In this document: positions 9,158-17,256 of the stretch, in pieces
Numbering within the stretch: position 1 is the first letter of the stretch
Layout of the letters: every line of letters starts with the position of its first letter
Assembly: GCF_003362725.1 (NCBI RefSeq)
Contig: NZ_QKTV01000004.1
Location: 186,001-250,000 of the forward strand
Origin: Winogradskyella aurantiaca
GTDB taxonomy: Bacteria > Bacteroidota > Bacteroidia > Flavobacteriales > Flavobacteriaceae
DNA length: 64,000 nt
Reading direction: 5' to 3'
Position numbers and translations under genes: made by a program
Notes under the pieces: generated by a model
Database searches by the model: none
Told to the model about the DNA's origin: nothing
What the model saw: the letters and a program-made list of their open reading frames with translations, nothing else

Positions 9158-10240
9158 TTAGTTATTGATAATCTTTTCCTGATGATTAATTGATTCCTGG
9201 TGGATGGCTTTAAACACCCTCAGAATAAATTCCTCACTAAGGCTCTTTTCTTCCCCCTGCAGTATCATTTTTCCTAAAATCTCATTCCATCTCTTGGTTT
9301 GCAAAACCGCTACATTGTGTTCTTTCTTTAATTCACCAATTCCATCTGCAACAACCATGCGCTTACCAAGAATTTCAATTAGCTGATGATCAATCACGTC
9401 TATCTTAGTTCTAAGGGTGTTGATCTTGTTATTATAGATAGCATCGTCACCTATTTCTTTTCTGATTTTTAAATCAACCGTATATTGATCTAATGTAGAC
9501 GGTGTGATCTGTTGGGCGGCATCGCTCCATGCATTATCAGGGTCGTGATGTGTCTCAATCATTAGACCATCATAGTTTAAATCAAGAGCTGTTTGGCTTA
9601 AATCAAAAATAATATCTCTACGTCCCGCAATATGAGAAGGGTCTAAGAATAAAGGTAAATCTGGGAATCTGTTTTGTAAATCTATAGGTATTTGCCATTC
9701 CGGATTGTTTCTATAACGGGTCTTTTCATAAGTTGAAAACCCTCTATGAATTACCCCCAAATTCTTTACATCAGCCTTATAAAAACGCTCGACAGCCCCT
9801 AACCATAGTGATAAATCAGGATTCACAGGGTTTTTAATCAGGACCGGTTTATCCACACCTCTCAAAGCTTCGGCAATTTCCTGGATAATAAATGGACTCA
9901 CTGTGGTTCTCGCACCAATCCATAAGAAATCGATATCGTGCTTTAGGGCCAACTCAACATGGTTAGGGTTGGCCACTTCAGTAGTCAATAAAAGACCTGT
10001 TTCTTCTTTAGCTCTTTGCATCCATTTAAGACCCAAGGCTCCAACGCCTTCAAAATTCCCCGGCCTGGTGCGTGGTTTCCAAATACCCGCTCTAAATACT
10101 GTTGTGTCCGTGTTCTTAAGTTGATGTGCAATCTTAAGCACCTGTTCTTCAGTTTCGGCACTGCATGGCCCTGCAATAACCATGGGATGCTCCAAACCAA
10201 AAGCGTCCAACCAATTGCGTAATTCCTTTTTATTTTCCAT
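9158..10240 (-). CDS. Bifunctional DAHP synthase / chorismate mutase
   Basis: 360 residues. Residues 1 to about 255 are a class I-beta 3-deoxy-7-phosphoheptulonate synthase (VIAGPCSAET near residue 20, WIGARTTVSPF, DPSHIAGRR), which condenses PEP and erythrose-4-phosphate. Residues about 270-350 form an AroQ-type chorismate mutase (LRTKIDVIDHQLIEILGKRM). A C-terminal mutase is a known arrangement in Bacteroidota and can confer feedback control by prephenate. It is the last gene of the operon, 12 nt after tyrA. Controlling this entry enzyme through the pheA leader would link pathway influx to aromatic amino acid supply. Confidence 0.93.
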   Translation of the reverse strand: MENKKELRNWLDAFGLEHPMVIAGPCSAETEEQVLKIAHQLKNTDTTVFRAGIWKPRTRPGNFEGVGALGLKWMQRAKEETGLLLTTEVANPNHVELALKHDIDFLWIGARTTVSPFIIQEIAEALRGVDKPVLIKNPVNPDLSLWLGAVERFYKADVKNLGVIHRGFSTYEKTRYRNNPEWQIPIDLQNRFPDLPLFLDPSHIAGRRDIIFDLSQTALDLNYDGLMIETHHDPDNAWSDAAQQITPSTLDQYTVDLKIRKEIGDDAIYNNKINTLRTKIDVIDHQLIEILGKRMVVADGIGELKKEHNVAVLQTKRWNEILGKMILQGEEKSLSEEFILRVFKAIHQESINHQEKIINN

Positions 10241-10252
10241 TATTCAATTTTT

Positions 10253-11110
10253 TTAATTTATCTGTATTCCATTTAAAATCTTACCAATCCTATTGGTACC
10301 AGTCATTTCTTGGTAAACCTGTTCAAACTCATCATTTTCCATGAATTGTTTAAATCTGGTAAGGTTTGCAATGTATTCCTCCAATGTTTCTAAAATATTC
10401 TCTTTGTTCTGCTTGAAGATTGGGGTCCACATTTCTGGTGAGCTTTTTGCGAGACGTACCGTACTTTCAAAACCACTGCCAGCCATATCAAAAATATCGC
10501 GTTCGTTTTTCTCTTTCTCCATTAATGTTTTACCTAGCATAAAAGAACTTATATGTGACAAGTGCGATACATATGCTATATGTTTATCATGAGCCTTAGG
10601 ATTCATATATCTAATACGCATCCCAATTCTTGAAAACAAGTCTAATGCTTTTTCTTGTAGCTTGAAAGCAGTCGCCTCCACCTCACAAATAATGTTGGTC
10701 TTACCCTGATACAAATCAGAATTAGCAGCCTCGGGTCCTGAAAATTCAGTACCAGCAATGGGATGTGCCGCTAAAAAATTTCGTCTACGCTGATGATTTT
10801 TAATAACCATACAAATAGATTCTTTAGTAGACCCAGCGTCAATCACTAATGTGTCATCTGAAATAGCATCGAGAATTTCTGGAAGTAGTTTGACTGTAGC
10901 ATCAACAGGAATAGCAATAAATACAACCTCAGCATTGCTTAGATCATTTAAGCCTCCTTGATGATCAATAATTCCAATTTCTTCAGCTTTCTTTAAATGC
11001 TCCGGATTTGAGTCAATACCAATGATTCTTAGGTTGGCAAACGACGCTCTTGCTGCTTTAGCAAAGCTTCCTCCAATTAACCCAACTCCTATTATATATA
11101 GATTCTTCAT
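10253..11110 (-). CDS. tyrA: Prephenate dehydrogenase
   Basis: 285 residues. It oxidatively decarboxylates prephenate to 4-hydroxyphenylpyruvate for tyrosine. An N-terminal Rossmann motif GVGLIGGS is at residues 8-15, and the HPIAGTE substrate-binding motif is near 115-121. The protein is the short monofunctional form without a fused mutase or ACT domain, which fits because mutase activity is supplied by the next gene. It sits 8 nt after the aminotransferase gene. Confidence 0.94.
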   Translation of the reverse strand: MKNLYIIGVGLIGGSFAKAARASFANLRIIGIDSNPEHLKKAEEIGIIDHQGGLNDLSNAEVVFIAIPVDATVKLLPEILDAISDDTLVIDAGSTKESICMVIKNHQRRRNFLAAHPIAGTEFSGPEAANSDLYQGKTNIICEVEATAFKLQEKALDLFSRIGMRIRYMNPKAHDKHIAYVSHLSHISSFMLGKTLMEKEKNERDIFDMAGSGFESTVRLAKSSPEMWTPIFKQNKENILETLEEYIANLTRFKQFMENDEFEQVYQEMTGTNRIGKILNGIQIN

Positions 11111-11118
11111 GTATTCAA

Positions 11119-12264
11119 TTAATTTATCCGTGCTAATGCTTCCTGAAAAACTGCCTCTTCAGCACAAAGTGAAAAACGGATGTAATCGTCCCCTTTGGAA
11201 CCAAATACTTTCCCTGGAGCAGCAAAAATTGAATGCTCTTTTAATAATAGATCTGAAAACTCCTCGGACTTAATATGCGGGGGTAACTTGGCCCAAACGA
11301 ATAATCCCGATGCATCTTCGTCATAGGTGCAGTTTAACTTAGTTACTAATTCCCAGGCTAATTGACGACGCTTTTCATAAACACTATTTAAACTTGCAAA
11401 CCACATTTCTGTAGATCTCAATGCCTCAATAGCCCCCTTCTGAATTCCAAAAAACATACCCGAGTCCATATTACTTTTTACTTGTAATACAGCCTGAACA
11501 TAATCGTAGTTACCACACAACATTCCCACTCTCCATCCGGCCATGTTAAAGGTTTTACTGAGCGAATTCAATTCCAAACAAACCTCTTTCGCATTATTGT
11601 ACCGTAAAATACTTTTGGGAGCATCGTTTAGAATAAAACTATACGGATTATCATTAACTATAAGAATATTGTGACGTCTTCCAAAGGCTATAATATCGTC
11701 ATAAAATTTATGCGGAGCATTTGCTCCTGTTGGCATATGCGGATAGTTAATCCACATGATCTTGACCTTCTCCAGATTAGATTTCTCCAGTTTGATCAAG
11801 TCTGGCAACCAATTATTTTCTTCGTTCAAATCATAATAAACAGTTTTAGCTTCTAACAATCCCGCAACCGAGCTATACGTTGGATATCCAGGATTTGGCG
11901 CTAAGATTTTATCACCTTTATTTAAAAAGGCCATTGAGATGTGCATAATCCCTTCTTTACTCCCCATTAGCGGCAGGACTTCTGTATGAGCACTGAGATA
12001 GACATTAAATTGTTGCTTGTAAAACTCTGCAATCGCCTCCCTCAATTCGGGTAACCCTTGATAACTTTGATATTTATGAGCGTCCTTCAAGTTTAGACTT
12101 TGTTCCAATGCCAGGTTTGCCTTGATTGGAGGCTCAAGATCTGGACTACCTATTCCCAGATTGATAATAGGCCGTCCTTGAGATTTCAATAGATTTACCT
12201 CCCTGAGCTTTTTTGAAAAGTAGTACTCTTCAACCTTATTTAATCTATTGGCTGGTTCAATCAT
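11119..12264 (-). CDS. PLP-dependent class I/II aminotransferase, probable aromatic aminotransferase
   Basis: 381 residues from the ATG at 12264 (MIEPANRLNKVEEYYF), chosen over an upstream ATG because it overlaps the pheA stop by 8 nt, the usual coupled arrangement. The fold-type I core is intact: NYPHMPTGA (PLP-contact Asn), the aspartate in VNDNPYSF and the Schiff-base lysine in SLSKTFNMAGWR at about residue 237. Between pheA and tyrA it probably transaminates phenylpyruvate and 4-hydroxyphenylpyruvate to Phe and Tyr. Sequence alone does not exclude an aspartate or diaminopimelate substrate. Confidence 0.88.
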   Translation of the reverse strand: MIEPANRLNKVEEYYFSKKLREVNLLKSQGRPIINLGIGSPDLEPPIKANLALEQSLNLKDAHKYQSYQGLPELREAIAEFYKQQFNVYLSAHTEVLPLMGSKEGIMHISMAFLNKGDKILAPNPGYPTYSSVAGLLEAKTVYYDLNEENNWLPDLIKLEKSNLEKVKIMWINYPHMPTGANAPHKFYDDIIAFGRRHNILIVNDNPYSFILNDAPKSILRYNNAKEVCLELNSLSKTFNMAGWRVGMLCGNYDYVQAVLQVKSNMDSGMFFGIQKGAIEALRSTEMWFASLNSVYEKRRQLAWELVTKLNCTYDEDASGLFVWAKLPPHIKSEEFSDLLLKEHSIFAAPGKVFGSKGDDYIRFSLCAEEAVFQEALARIN

Positions 12265-13078
12265 TTTTAGCGTTTTTATATACTCCAAGAATTTTAAAAT
12301 TCTCTGCCATAATCGTTATTATTTCTACTGCCTTTTGGTATTCTTCAAACTGGTCAAATGTAACATCCACAAAAAAGGCATACTTCCATGGAGTGTGAAT
12401 TTTAGGCAAGGATTGTATTTTGGTTAAGTTCAAATTACAATCACTCATAACATTTAAAATCGAAGCCAAACTCCCTCTCTTATGATGTAATTCAAATTTG
12501 AATGAAGCCTTATTACACAGACCCATATCATTGCTATCTCTCTTCTTTTTAACGAGCACAAATCTGGTTTCATTATGCTTTATCGTCTGAATACTTTGCC
12601 CAAGTATATTTAATCCAAATTGGTGAGCTGCTTCAACACTTGCAATGGCCGCAACCCCCATAGTTTGCTCTTCGCTTATTCTTCGAGCCACCTCGGCGGT
12701 ATCCTTAGCTTCCACCAACTTAATATGAGGGTGCCGCTTTAAATAGGATTTACATTGAAGTATGGCCATTGGATGCGATTGTACTTCCTTTATTTGAGAA
12801 ATGTCCTGACCAGGCAACGCCATTAAATTATGCTGTACATCTATATAACACTCACTTGTTATTTGAAGGTCATTAGTATCAATTAGCGCATAATTCGGTA
12901 AAATTGATCCAGCAATCGAATTTTCTAAAGCCACAATGGCTGCTTCAACCTCACCTTTTAGTAATGTCTCTATTGTATCATCAAAACTCAAACAGGGAAC
13001 AAAACTAACTGTATCTGAAATTAGCTTCATCGCCGCAATGTGATGAAAAGACCCTGTAACTCCTTGGATTGAAACCAT
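12257..13078 (-). CDS. pheA: Prephenate dehydratase
   Basis: 273 residues, monofunctional. It converts prephenate to phenylpyruvate. The catalytic domain shows VTGSFHHIAA at the N-terminus, ENSIAGSI at 52-59 and the active-site ETRFVLV at 170-176. An ACT domain for phenylalanine feedback occupies about 190-265 (RGSLASILNVMSDCNLNLTKIQSLP). First structural gene of the operon; its ATG lies only 13 nt after the U-tract of the attenuator terminator, so readthrough of that hairpin decides expression. Confidence 0.95.
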   Translation of the reverse strand: MVSIQGVTGSFHHIAAMKLISDTVSFVPCLSFDDTIETLLKGEVEAAIVALENSIAGSILPNYALIDTNDLQITSECYIDVQHNLMALPGQDISQIKEVQSHPMAILQCKSYLKRHPHIKLVEAKDTAEVARRISEEQTMGVAAIASVEAAHQFGLNILGQSIQTIKHNETRFVLVKKKRDSNDMGLCNKASFKFELHHKRGSLASILNVMSDCNLNLTKIQSLPKIHTPWKYAFFVDVTFDQFEEYQKAVEIITIMAENFKILGVYKNAKND

Positions 13079-13091
13079 CTTTTTAATTCAT

Positions 13092-13121
13092 AAAAAAAGT
13101 CTCGATAAAAATCGAGACTTT
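13092..13121 (-). terminator. Attenuator terminator of the pheA operon
   Basis: On the minus strand the stem AAAGTCTCGAT / ATCGAGACTTT (11 bp) closes a TTTT loop and continues into a U run (A-tract 13092-13098). It lies between the leader peptide stop and the pheA start, not after a gene, so it would abort the operon's own transcript. The 5' arm can pair instead with the end of the leader ORF. Confidence 0.93.
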
Positions 13122-13155
13122 AATTCTATACTATATATACATACTAAGCCTCGAT
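13111..13155 (-). promoter_or_regulatory. Antiterminator pairing of the pheA attenuator
   Basis: RNA read from 13155 to 13146, AUCGAGGCUU, overlapping the last codons of the leader ORF, is complementary over 10 bp with one G-U pair to AAGUCUCGAU (13120-13111), the 5' arm of the terminator. The two structures exclude each other. A ribosome stalled at the aromatic codons would leave the antiterminator free; one reaching the UAG would cover it and let the terminator form. Confidence 0.85.
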
Positions 13156-13203
13156 CCCCTTGGAATAAAAGAAATAAAACCAGCTAAAATATGCGTTAAA
13201 CAT
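13144..13203 (-). CDS. Aromatic-rich leader peptide controlling the pheA operon
   Basis: A 19-codon ORF starting with ATG at 13203 reads MFNAYFSWFYFFYSKGIEA. Nine of 19 residues are aromatic (5 Phe, 3 Tyr, 1 Trp), with WFYFFY at residues 8-13. It begins about 23 nt after a good promoter element and ends just before an antiterminator and a terminator preceding pheA. This is the architecture of ribosome-mediated attenuation, known for pheL, trpL and hisL in Enterobacteria. Containing all three aromatic residues suits an operon that serves both Phe and Tyr and includes the common entry enzyme. It is too short to be found by usual gene callers. Confidence 0.9.
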   Translation of the reverse strand: MFNAYFSWFYFFYSKGIEA

Positions 13204-13225
13204 TGTCAATTGTATTAAACAGTGG

Positions 13226-13256
13226 CTAATGTAATTAATATATTTAAAAAACAAAA
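13226..13256 (-). promoter_or_regulatory. Promoter of the pheA leader and operon
   Basis: On the minus strand TTTTG (13256-13252) is followed after 18 nt by TACATTAG (13233-13226), one base off the Bacteroidota TAnnTTTG element. Transcription would start near 13220, giving a short 5' leader before the leader-peptide ATG. Confidence 0.6.
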
Positions 13257-13319
13257 TCCTGCTTTCATTTTTTTAAATCATCCATACTGAATTGATTATT
13301 TTTACCAAAATCTTGACCT

Positions 13320-14213
13320 ATGTCCATAACCGTAACCAATATTAGCAAAACTTACAATGATCAAAAAGCCCTTGATAATGTGAGTTTTAAGGTGAAATCG
13401 CCAGAAGTTGTTGGCTTCTTAGGACCAAATGGAGCTGGGAAATCTACGATGATGAAAATATTAACCACCTATATTTCTCCTTCGGAGGGATCGGCCATGG
13501 TTAATGAATTTGATGTTAACACCAACCAAAAAGATGTGCAGAGAAGTGTAGGTTATTTACCAGAGCACAATCCACTTTATCTCGATCTCTTCGTGAGGGA
13601 GTATTTACAATTTAATGCCAATGTTTACAAGGTTAAATCCAATCGCGTTGAGGAAGTCATTGAATTAACGGGACTTGGCCCTGAATCTCATAAAAAAATT
13701 GGACAATTGTCCAAGGGTTACCGTCAAAGAGTTGGTTTAGCTAATGCTCTTTTGCATGACCCCGAGGTTTTAATATTAGATGAACCCACTACTGGCTTAG
13801 ATCCCAATCAGCTAATGGAAATCCGATCATTAATTACCACCATTGGACAAACCAAAACAGTGTTTTTATCTACCCATATCATGCAGGAAGTTGAGGCCAT
13901 GTGTGACCGGGTGATCATTATTAATAAAGGAAAAATCGTTGCGGACAAAAACCTGAATGAGCTTAGAAGTGGTGACTCTCAAGTGGTCATTGTTGAATTT
14001 GATTATAGAGTTGAAGACACATTCCTTCTCAAATTACCGAAAGCAAGCAAAGTGACCAACACTCATGGTTTCATATATGAAATAACGTTTGACACCAATA
14101 CCGATATGCGGTCTCATGTCTTTGACTTTGCCCACGACAACGATCTTAAAATTCTGCAATTAAATCAAAAAAATGCGAGTCTTGAAAGCTTGTTTAGAGA
14201 ACTAACGTCTTAG
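13320..14213 (+). CDS. gldA: Gliding-motility ABC transporter ATP-binding protein GldA
   Basis: 297 residues. An ABC ATPase with Walker A GPNGAGKST near residues 37-45, the signature LSKGYRQRVGLA, Walker B VLILDEPTTGLD and the switch His in FLSTHIM, followed by a 70-residue C-terminal extension. In Flavobacterium johnsoniae GldA works with the GldF and GldG membrane proteins and is needed for gliding. Those partners are not in the window. The similarity to other drug/ABC-2 ATPases is high, so the name rests on the full-length pattern and the flavobacterial context. It is divergent from the pheA leader and converges on the next gene with a 1-nt gap. Confidence 0.85.
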   Translation: MSITVTNISKTYNDQKALDNVSFKVKSPEVVGFLGPNGAGKSTMMKILTTYISPSEGSAMVNEFDVNTNQKDVQRSVGYLPEHNPLYLDLFVREYLQFNANVYKVKSNRVEEVIELTGLGPESHKKIGQLSKGYRQRVGLANALLHDPEVLILDEPTTGLDPNQLMEIRSLITTIGQTKTVFLSTHIMQEVEAMCDRVIIINKGKIVADKNLNELRSGDSQVVIVEFDYRVEDTFLLKLPKASKVTNTHGFIYEITFDTNTDMRSHVFDFAHDNDLKILQLNQKNASLESLFRELTS

Positions 14214-14214
14214 A

Positions 14215-14997
14215 TTAATCCTGAATTATTAGGCTCCCCACATAGGACTCCTGGACATCAATAATGTCAGGTGTATTAAGTATAATGGCATTGCCTGTAC
14301 CAAGAATCTCACCACGAATGGATTGCTGAGGATTTAAAATCATATCATTCGAACCTCTATGGTAAATCTCAATATGTTCTGATATTAATTCTGCTCCTTC
14401 AAATCTGCCAACGCCACCAAAAAAGTTTACATTCAATTGCTCCAAATTCCCCGACAAATAATATGAAGATATATTATTAGACACAATTGCGAGACGCTCG
14501 GCATTGACGTCCAGTCTAAAATCACCAACAGAAAAAAGGTCTGGGTTATTAAAATTTTCAGAAATCAAGGAAAGTTCAGCAAAGTTCAGAATTCCTATTG
14601 ATGAGATATCATACTGTGTCGATGATCTGATTCTTTTTAATTCTGGTACTGTAATATACACCCTTGAGTTACCATAGTCTCTGACCAGATTGCAAGTATT
14701 ATTATCTGTCACCACCAATTCCTGGTCCACTACAGAAACTATGATATCGTCAATAAGATTTTCTCCCGAGACAACTTCAACCTGATAATTAGTTCCCATT
14801 CTAACAAACGCTTCTACATTACGGTTGATCAGAATATTGTTAAAGGCTTCAAATTCATAGGTCTTAGTCACCTCATCCCCAGACGCTTTAAAACAAGTAT
14901 TGGCATCTGGATCATCGCATGATAAAGCCATGCAAATTAGCAGCAAAACAACTAGCGCTCTTTGTAGATTCATTGTCCTATATATGTCTAATTTCAT
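14215..14997 (-). CDS. GIN-domain (DUF2807) lipoprotein
   Basis: 260 residues. A lipoprotein signal with the box MALSC is near residues 23-27 (an alternative ATG at 14973 would shorten the n-region). The rest is a right-handed beta-helix-like head-GIN domain (DUF2807): repeated short strands with F..I.I...V.V......Y.V.V near the start and VYITVPELKRI, GDFRLDVNAERLAI and GEILGTGNAIIL later. Such proteins are probably tethered in the envelope; their function is unknown. The ATG overlaps the stop of the preceding PagL-like gene (ATGA), showing translational coupling. It is the last gene of the methionine operon. Confidence 0.8.
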   Translation of the reverse strand: MKLDIYRTMNLQRALVVLLLICMALSCDDPDANTCFKASGDEVTKTYEFEAFNNILINRNVEAFVRMGTNYQVEVVSGENLIDDIIVSVVDQELVVTDNNTCNLVRDYGNSRVYITVPELKRIRSSTQYDISSIGILNFAELSLISENFNNPDLFSVGDFRLDVNAERLAIVSNNISSYYLSGNLEQLNVNFFGGVGRFEGAELISEHIEIYHRGSNDMILNPQQSIRGEILGTGNAIILNTPDIIDVQESYVGSLIIQD

Positions 14998-16082
14998 AGT
15001 CGAATTCCAATTCCTAATTCAACGGCCTCTGCCTTGGCACCATGGGACTTTAATGTCAAAGCCGCAAATAAATTTTTGTACACATAGCATTTCAATCCAA
15101 CCCTAAAATATACTCTTCCCTCAAAATCGTAGGGATAATAAACATAGTAGCCCAATTGTGTTAGGAGAGATAATTTACTAATAAACAATTCGTGGCCCAC
15201 AAAGACCCCCACTCGTTTATAATCTTCATCACCTCTTACATCACTCTCCGGAACAGAAATAGATTCATAACGGATAAGTTCTTTCAAAAATTCTGAAAAA
15301 AAGATTTCAGTTCCAAACTGGACAGCGCTCACATGAGCTAAACGTTTATCAGCATATGCCGAAAAAATATAAAAAGGAAATTGACCACTTCCAACGATAT
15401 CACTTTCATTAATTCCTGTTCTAAAGACCAGATTAAACTTTAAAGGCTCTATGTATCGTTCTTTTGACAAAGAATACTGAAACTCCGGATCCTCCGATTT
15501 AAAGCTATAATTAAGCCCCACATTAAAGGCGACTGTATTAACACTCGTGTTTGGGGCTTTAACATTGGCATTGGAATAGTGTATTAAGGATAATCCTGCC
15601 TGTACGCCAAAATTTCCCATAAGTCGTTCTCGTTTGTAATTAAGCATTACCATTGTAGAACTTAAAATATCGGATCCAAAGGCAACATTTCTTTGGTTGG
15701 CTATTTTATCATATGGATTATTTGCGTAAGCCAACCCTTGCGCCACACGAAACATAAGGTGCCGCTTAAAAAAGTAAAAATTATAATGGGCATAGAGGCC
15801 ATAGTTCTGACCGAGATACTGGTTTTGAAAATCCTGATATGTAAAACTAATTCCCCAGTCTGGATAGTTATAGCGCTGTTGCCATTCCTTTTCACCAAAA
15901 GTTTTTCTGTTCCAACTTGCGATCAATCCATTTGGATGACCAGAGATTAGGTGGAGTATATCATTATTGTGAAGGGCAATATTCCCAGAATAAAAATTGG
16001 CCTCTAAAAAATCATGATGCTTATTTTGTGAGATGGCATTTAAACCAAGGAGGAAAACAAATACACATAATAGGTAGCGCAT
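14994..16082 (-). CDS. PagL-like acyloxyacyl hydrolase (lipid A 3-O-deacylase family)
   Basis: 362 residues from the ATG at 16082, preferred over a GTG at 16100 because it gives a standard signal peptide (MRYLLCVFVFLLGLNAISQ). The C-terminal half carries the PagL-type motif LIHYSNANVKAPNTSVNTVAFNVGLNY (split here: HYSNA with the His-x-Ser catalytic pair, then N..G.N), in an outer-membrane barrel context. PagL enzymes remove the 3-O acyl chain from lipid A. The protein is longer than Pseudomonas PagL, so it may have extra strands or a different substrate. It lies 35 nt after metF, apparently at the tail of the methionine operon. Confidence 0.78.
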   Translation of the reverse strand: MRYLLCVFVFLLGLNAISQNKHHDFLEANFYSGNIALHNNDILHLISGHPNGLIASWNRKTFGEKEWQQRYNYPDWGISFTYQDFQNQYLGQNYGLYAHYNFYFFKRHLMFRVAQGLAYANNPYDKIANQRNVAFGSDILSSTMVMLNYKRERLMGNFGVQAGLSLIHYSNANVKAPNTSVNTVAFNVGLNYSFKSEDPEFQYSLSKERYIEPLKFNLVFRTGINESDIVGSGQFPFYIFSAYADKRLAHVSAVQFGTEIFFSEFLKELIRYESISVPESDVRGDEDYKRVGVFVGHELFISKLSLLTQLGYYVYYPYDFEGRVYFRVGLKCYVYKNLFAALTLKSHGAKAEAVELGIGIRL

Positions 16083-16117
16083 GTAGGACAAATAAAGCAC
16101 CCAAATGTAATGTAAAC

Positions 16118-17074
16118 TTAGAAAACCTCTTGAGCTATGGCCTTTATATTGTCACTCTTACCCATTGAATAATAATGAAGCACGGGGATACCTGCCTCTT
16201 TAAGAGCTTTAGATTGACTTATGCACCAATCAATCCCAACTTGTTTCACTTGTTTATTGTCCTTGCATTTTACAACCTCTATAACTAATTCTTCTGGTAA
16301 GTCCACATTGAACCGATGTGGAATGAGATTGAGTTGTTTTTTCGTGCTAATTGGCTTTAAACCTGGAATTATAGGAGCTGTAATTCCCGCATCTCTGCAC
16401 TTTTTAACGAACTTGAAAAAACAATCGTTATCAAAGAACATTTGTGTAACGATATAATGAGCGCCTTTTTCTATTTTTTTCTTTAAAAAGTGAATGTCAC
16501 TTTCCAAGCTTGGAGCTTCTAGGTGTTTTTCTGGATAGCCAGCAACTCCGATGCAAAAATCTGTAGTAGCTGTATTTTGCAATTCTTCATCCAAATAAGC
16601 CCCTTTATTAAGATCATCTATTTGAGACACCAATCCGGTAGCGTAGGAATGCCCTTCCTTTTCAGGTCTAAAATAGGTTTCGGTTTTAACAGCATCCCCA
16701 CGCAGGGCCAAAACATTATGGATTCCTAGGAAATCAAGATCAATTAGAAAGTTCTCAGTATCTTCTTTTGTAAATCCACCACATAAAATGTGGGGAATTG
16801 CGTCCACCTGATACTTGTTCTGGATAGCGGCACAAATACCAACAGTTCCTGGCCTTTTCTTGACAATCTGTTTTTTTAGTAACCCGTTTTCCAATTCCTT
16901 ATAAACGTATTCCTCTCTGTGATAAGTCACATCAATAAATGGAGGTTTAAACTCCATCAAAGGATCAATATTATCAAAAAGCGATTGTACATTCTGTCCT
17001 TTTAAGGGCGGTAATATTTCAAATGTGAATTGAGTTTCACCGTTTGCTTTCTTAATATGGTCGGTAACTTTCAT
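16118..17074 (-). CDS. metF: Methylenetetrahydrofolate reductase
   Basis: 318 residues. A FAD-dependent TIM-barrel enzyme that reduces 5,10-methylene-THF to 5-methyl-THF, the methyl donor for MetH. Recognisable segments are the catalytic-Glu region TFEILPPLKG near residue 18-27, NVLALRGD near 130 and HYIVTQMFFDND near 210. It closes the folate side of the methionine operon, following the two metH genes, with a small membrane-protein gene in between. Confidence 0.95.
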   Translation of the reverse strand: MKVTDHIKKANGETQFTFEILPPLKGQNVQSLFDNIDPLMEFKPPFIDVTYHREEYVYKELENGLLKKQIVKKRPGTVGICAAIQNKYQVDAIPHILCGGFTKEDTENFLIDLDFLGIHNVLALRGDAVKTETYFRPEKEGHSYATGLVSQIDDLNKGAYLDEELQNTATTDFCIGVAGYPEKHLEAPSLESDIHFLKKKIEKGAHYIVTQMFFDNDCFFKFVKKCRDAGITAPIIPGLKPISTKKQLNLIPHRFNVDLPEELVIEVVKCKDNKQVKQVGIDWCISQSKALKEAGIPVLHYYSMGKSDNIKAIAQEVF

Positions 17075-17095
17075 AGTTAAATTTGGTTGGTATGG

Positions 17096-17194
17096 TTAAA
17101 GCTTGTATTGCAGGTATACTAGAAGTAAAGCAACCGAAACTAATACAAAGAGCTGAACAACAAAACGCAATTCTGATCGGTATTTTCTCATCAT
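17096..17194 (-). CDS. 32-residue single-span membrane protein in the metH-metF gap
   Basis: An ORF too short for most gene finders fills the 182-nt gap between metH and metF on the coding strand. It starts MMRKYRSELRF and runs into a hydrophobic helix (VVQLFVLVSVALLLVYLQ) ending YKL. A basic N-terminus followed by an 18-residue apolar span predicts an N-in membrane peptide. A second in-frame ATG at 17191 is equally possible. It is 21 nt from the metF start and same-strand, so it would be co-expressed. I do not recognise a family; conservation between metH and metF in related genomes would settle whether it is real. Confidence 0.6.
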   Translation of the reverse strand: MMRKYRSELRFVVQLFVLVSVALLLVYLQYKL

Positions 17195-17256
17195 TTTTTT
17201 CTGCAATGTTATCACAAACTTGTTGGTTTGTTATTTGTTTTAAGTGTATTAAAAAG

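Noticed and set aside
13226-13319. A possible leader RNA or riboswitch before gldA
   Set aside because: I found no conserved aptamer motif; the segment is explained by the divergent pheA promoter and a short gldA leader.
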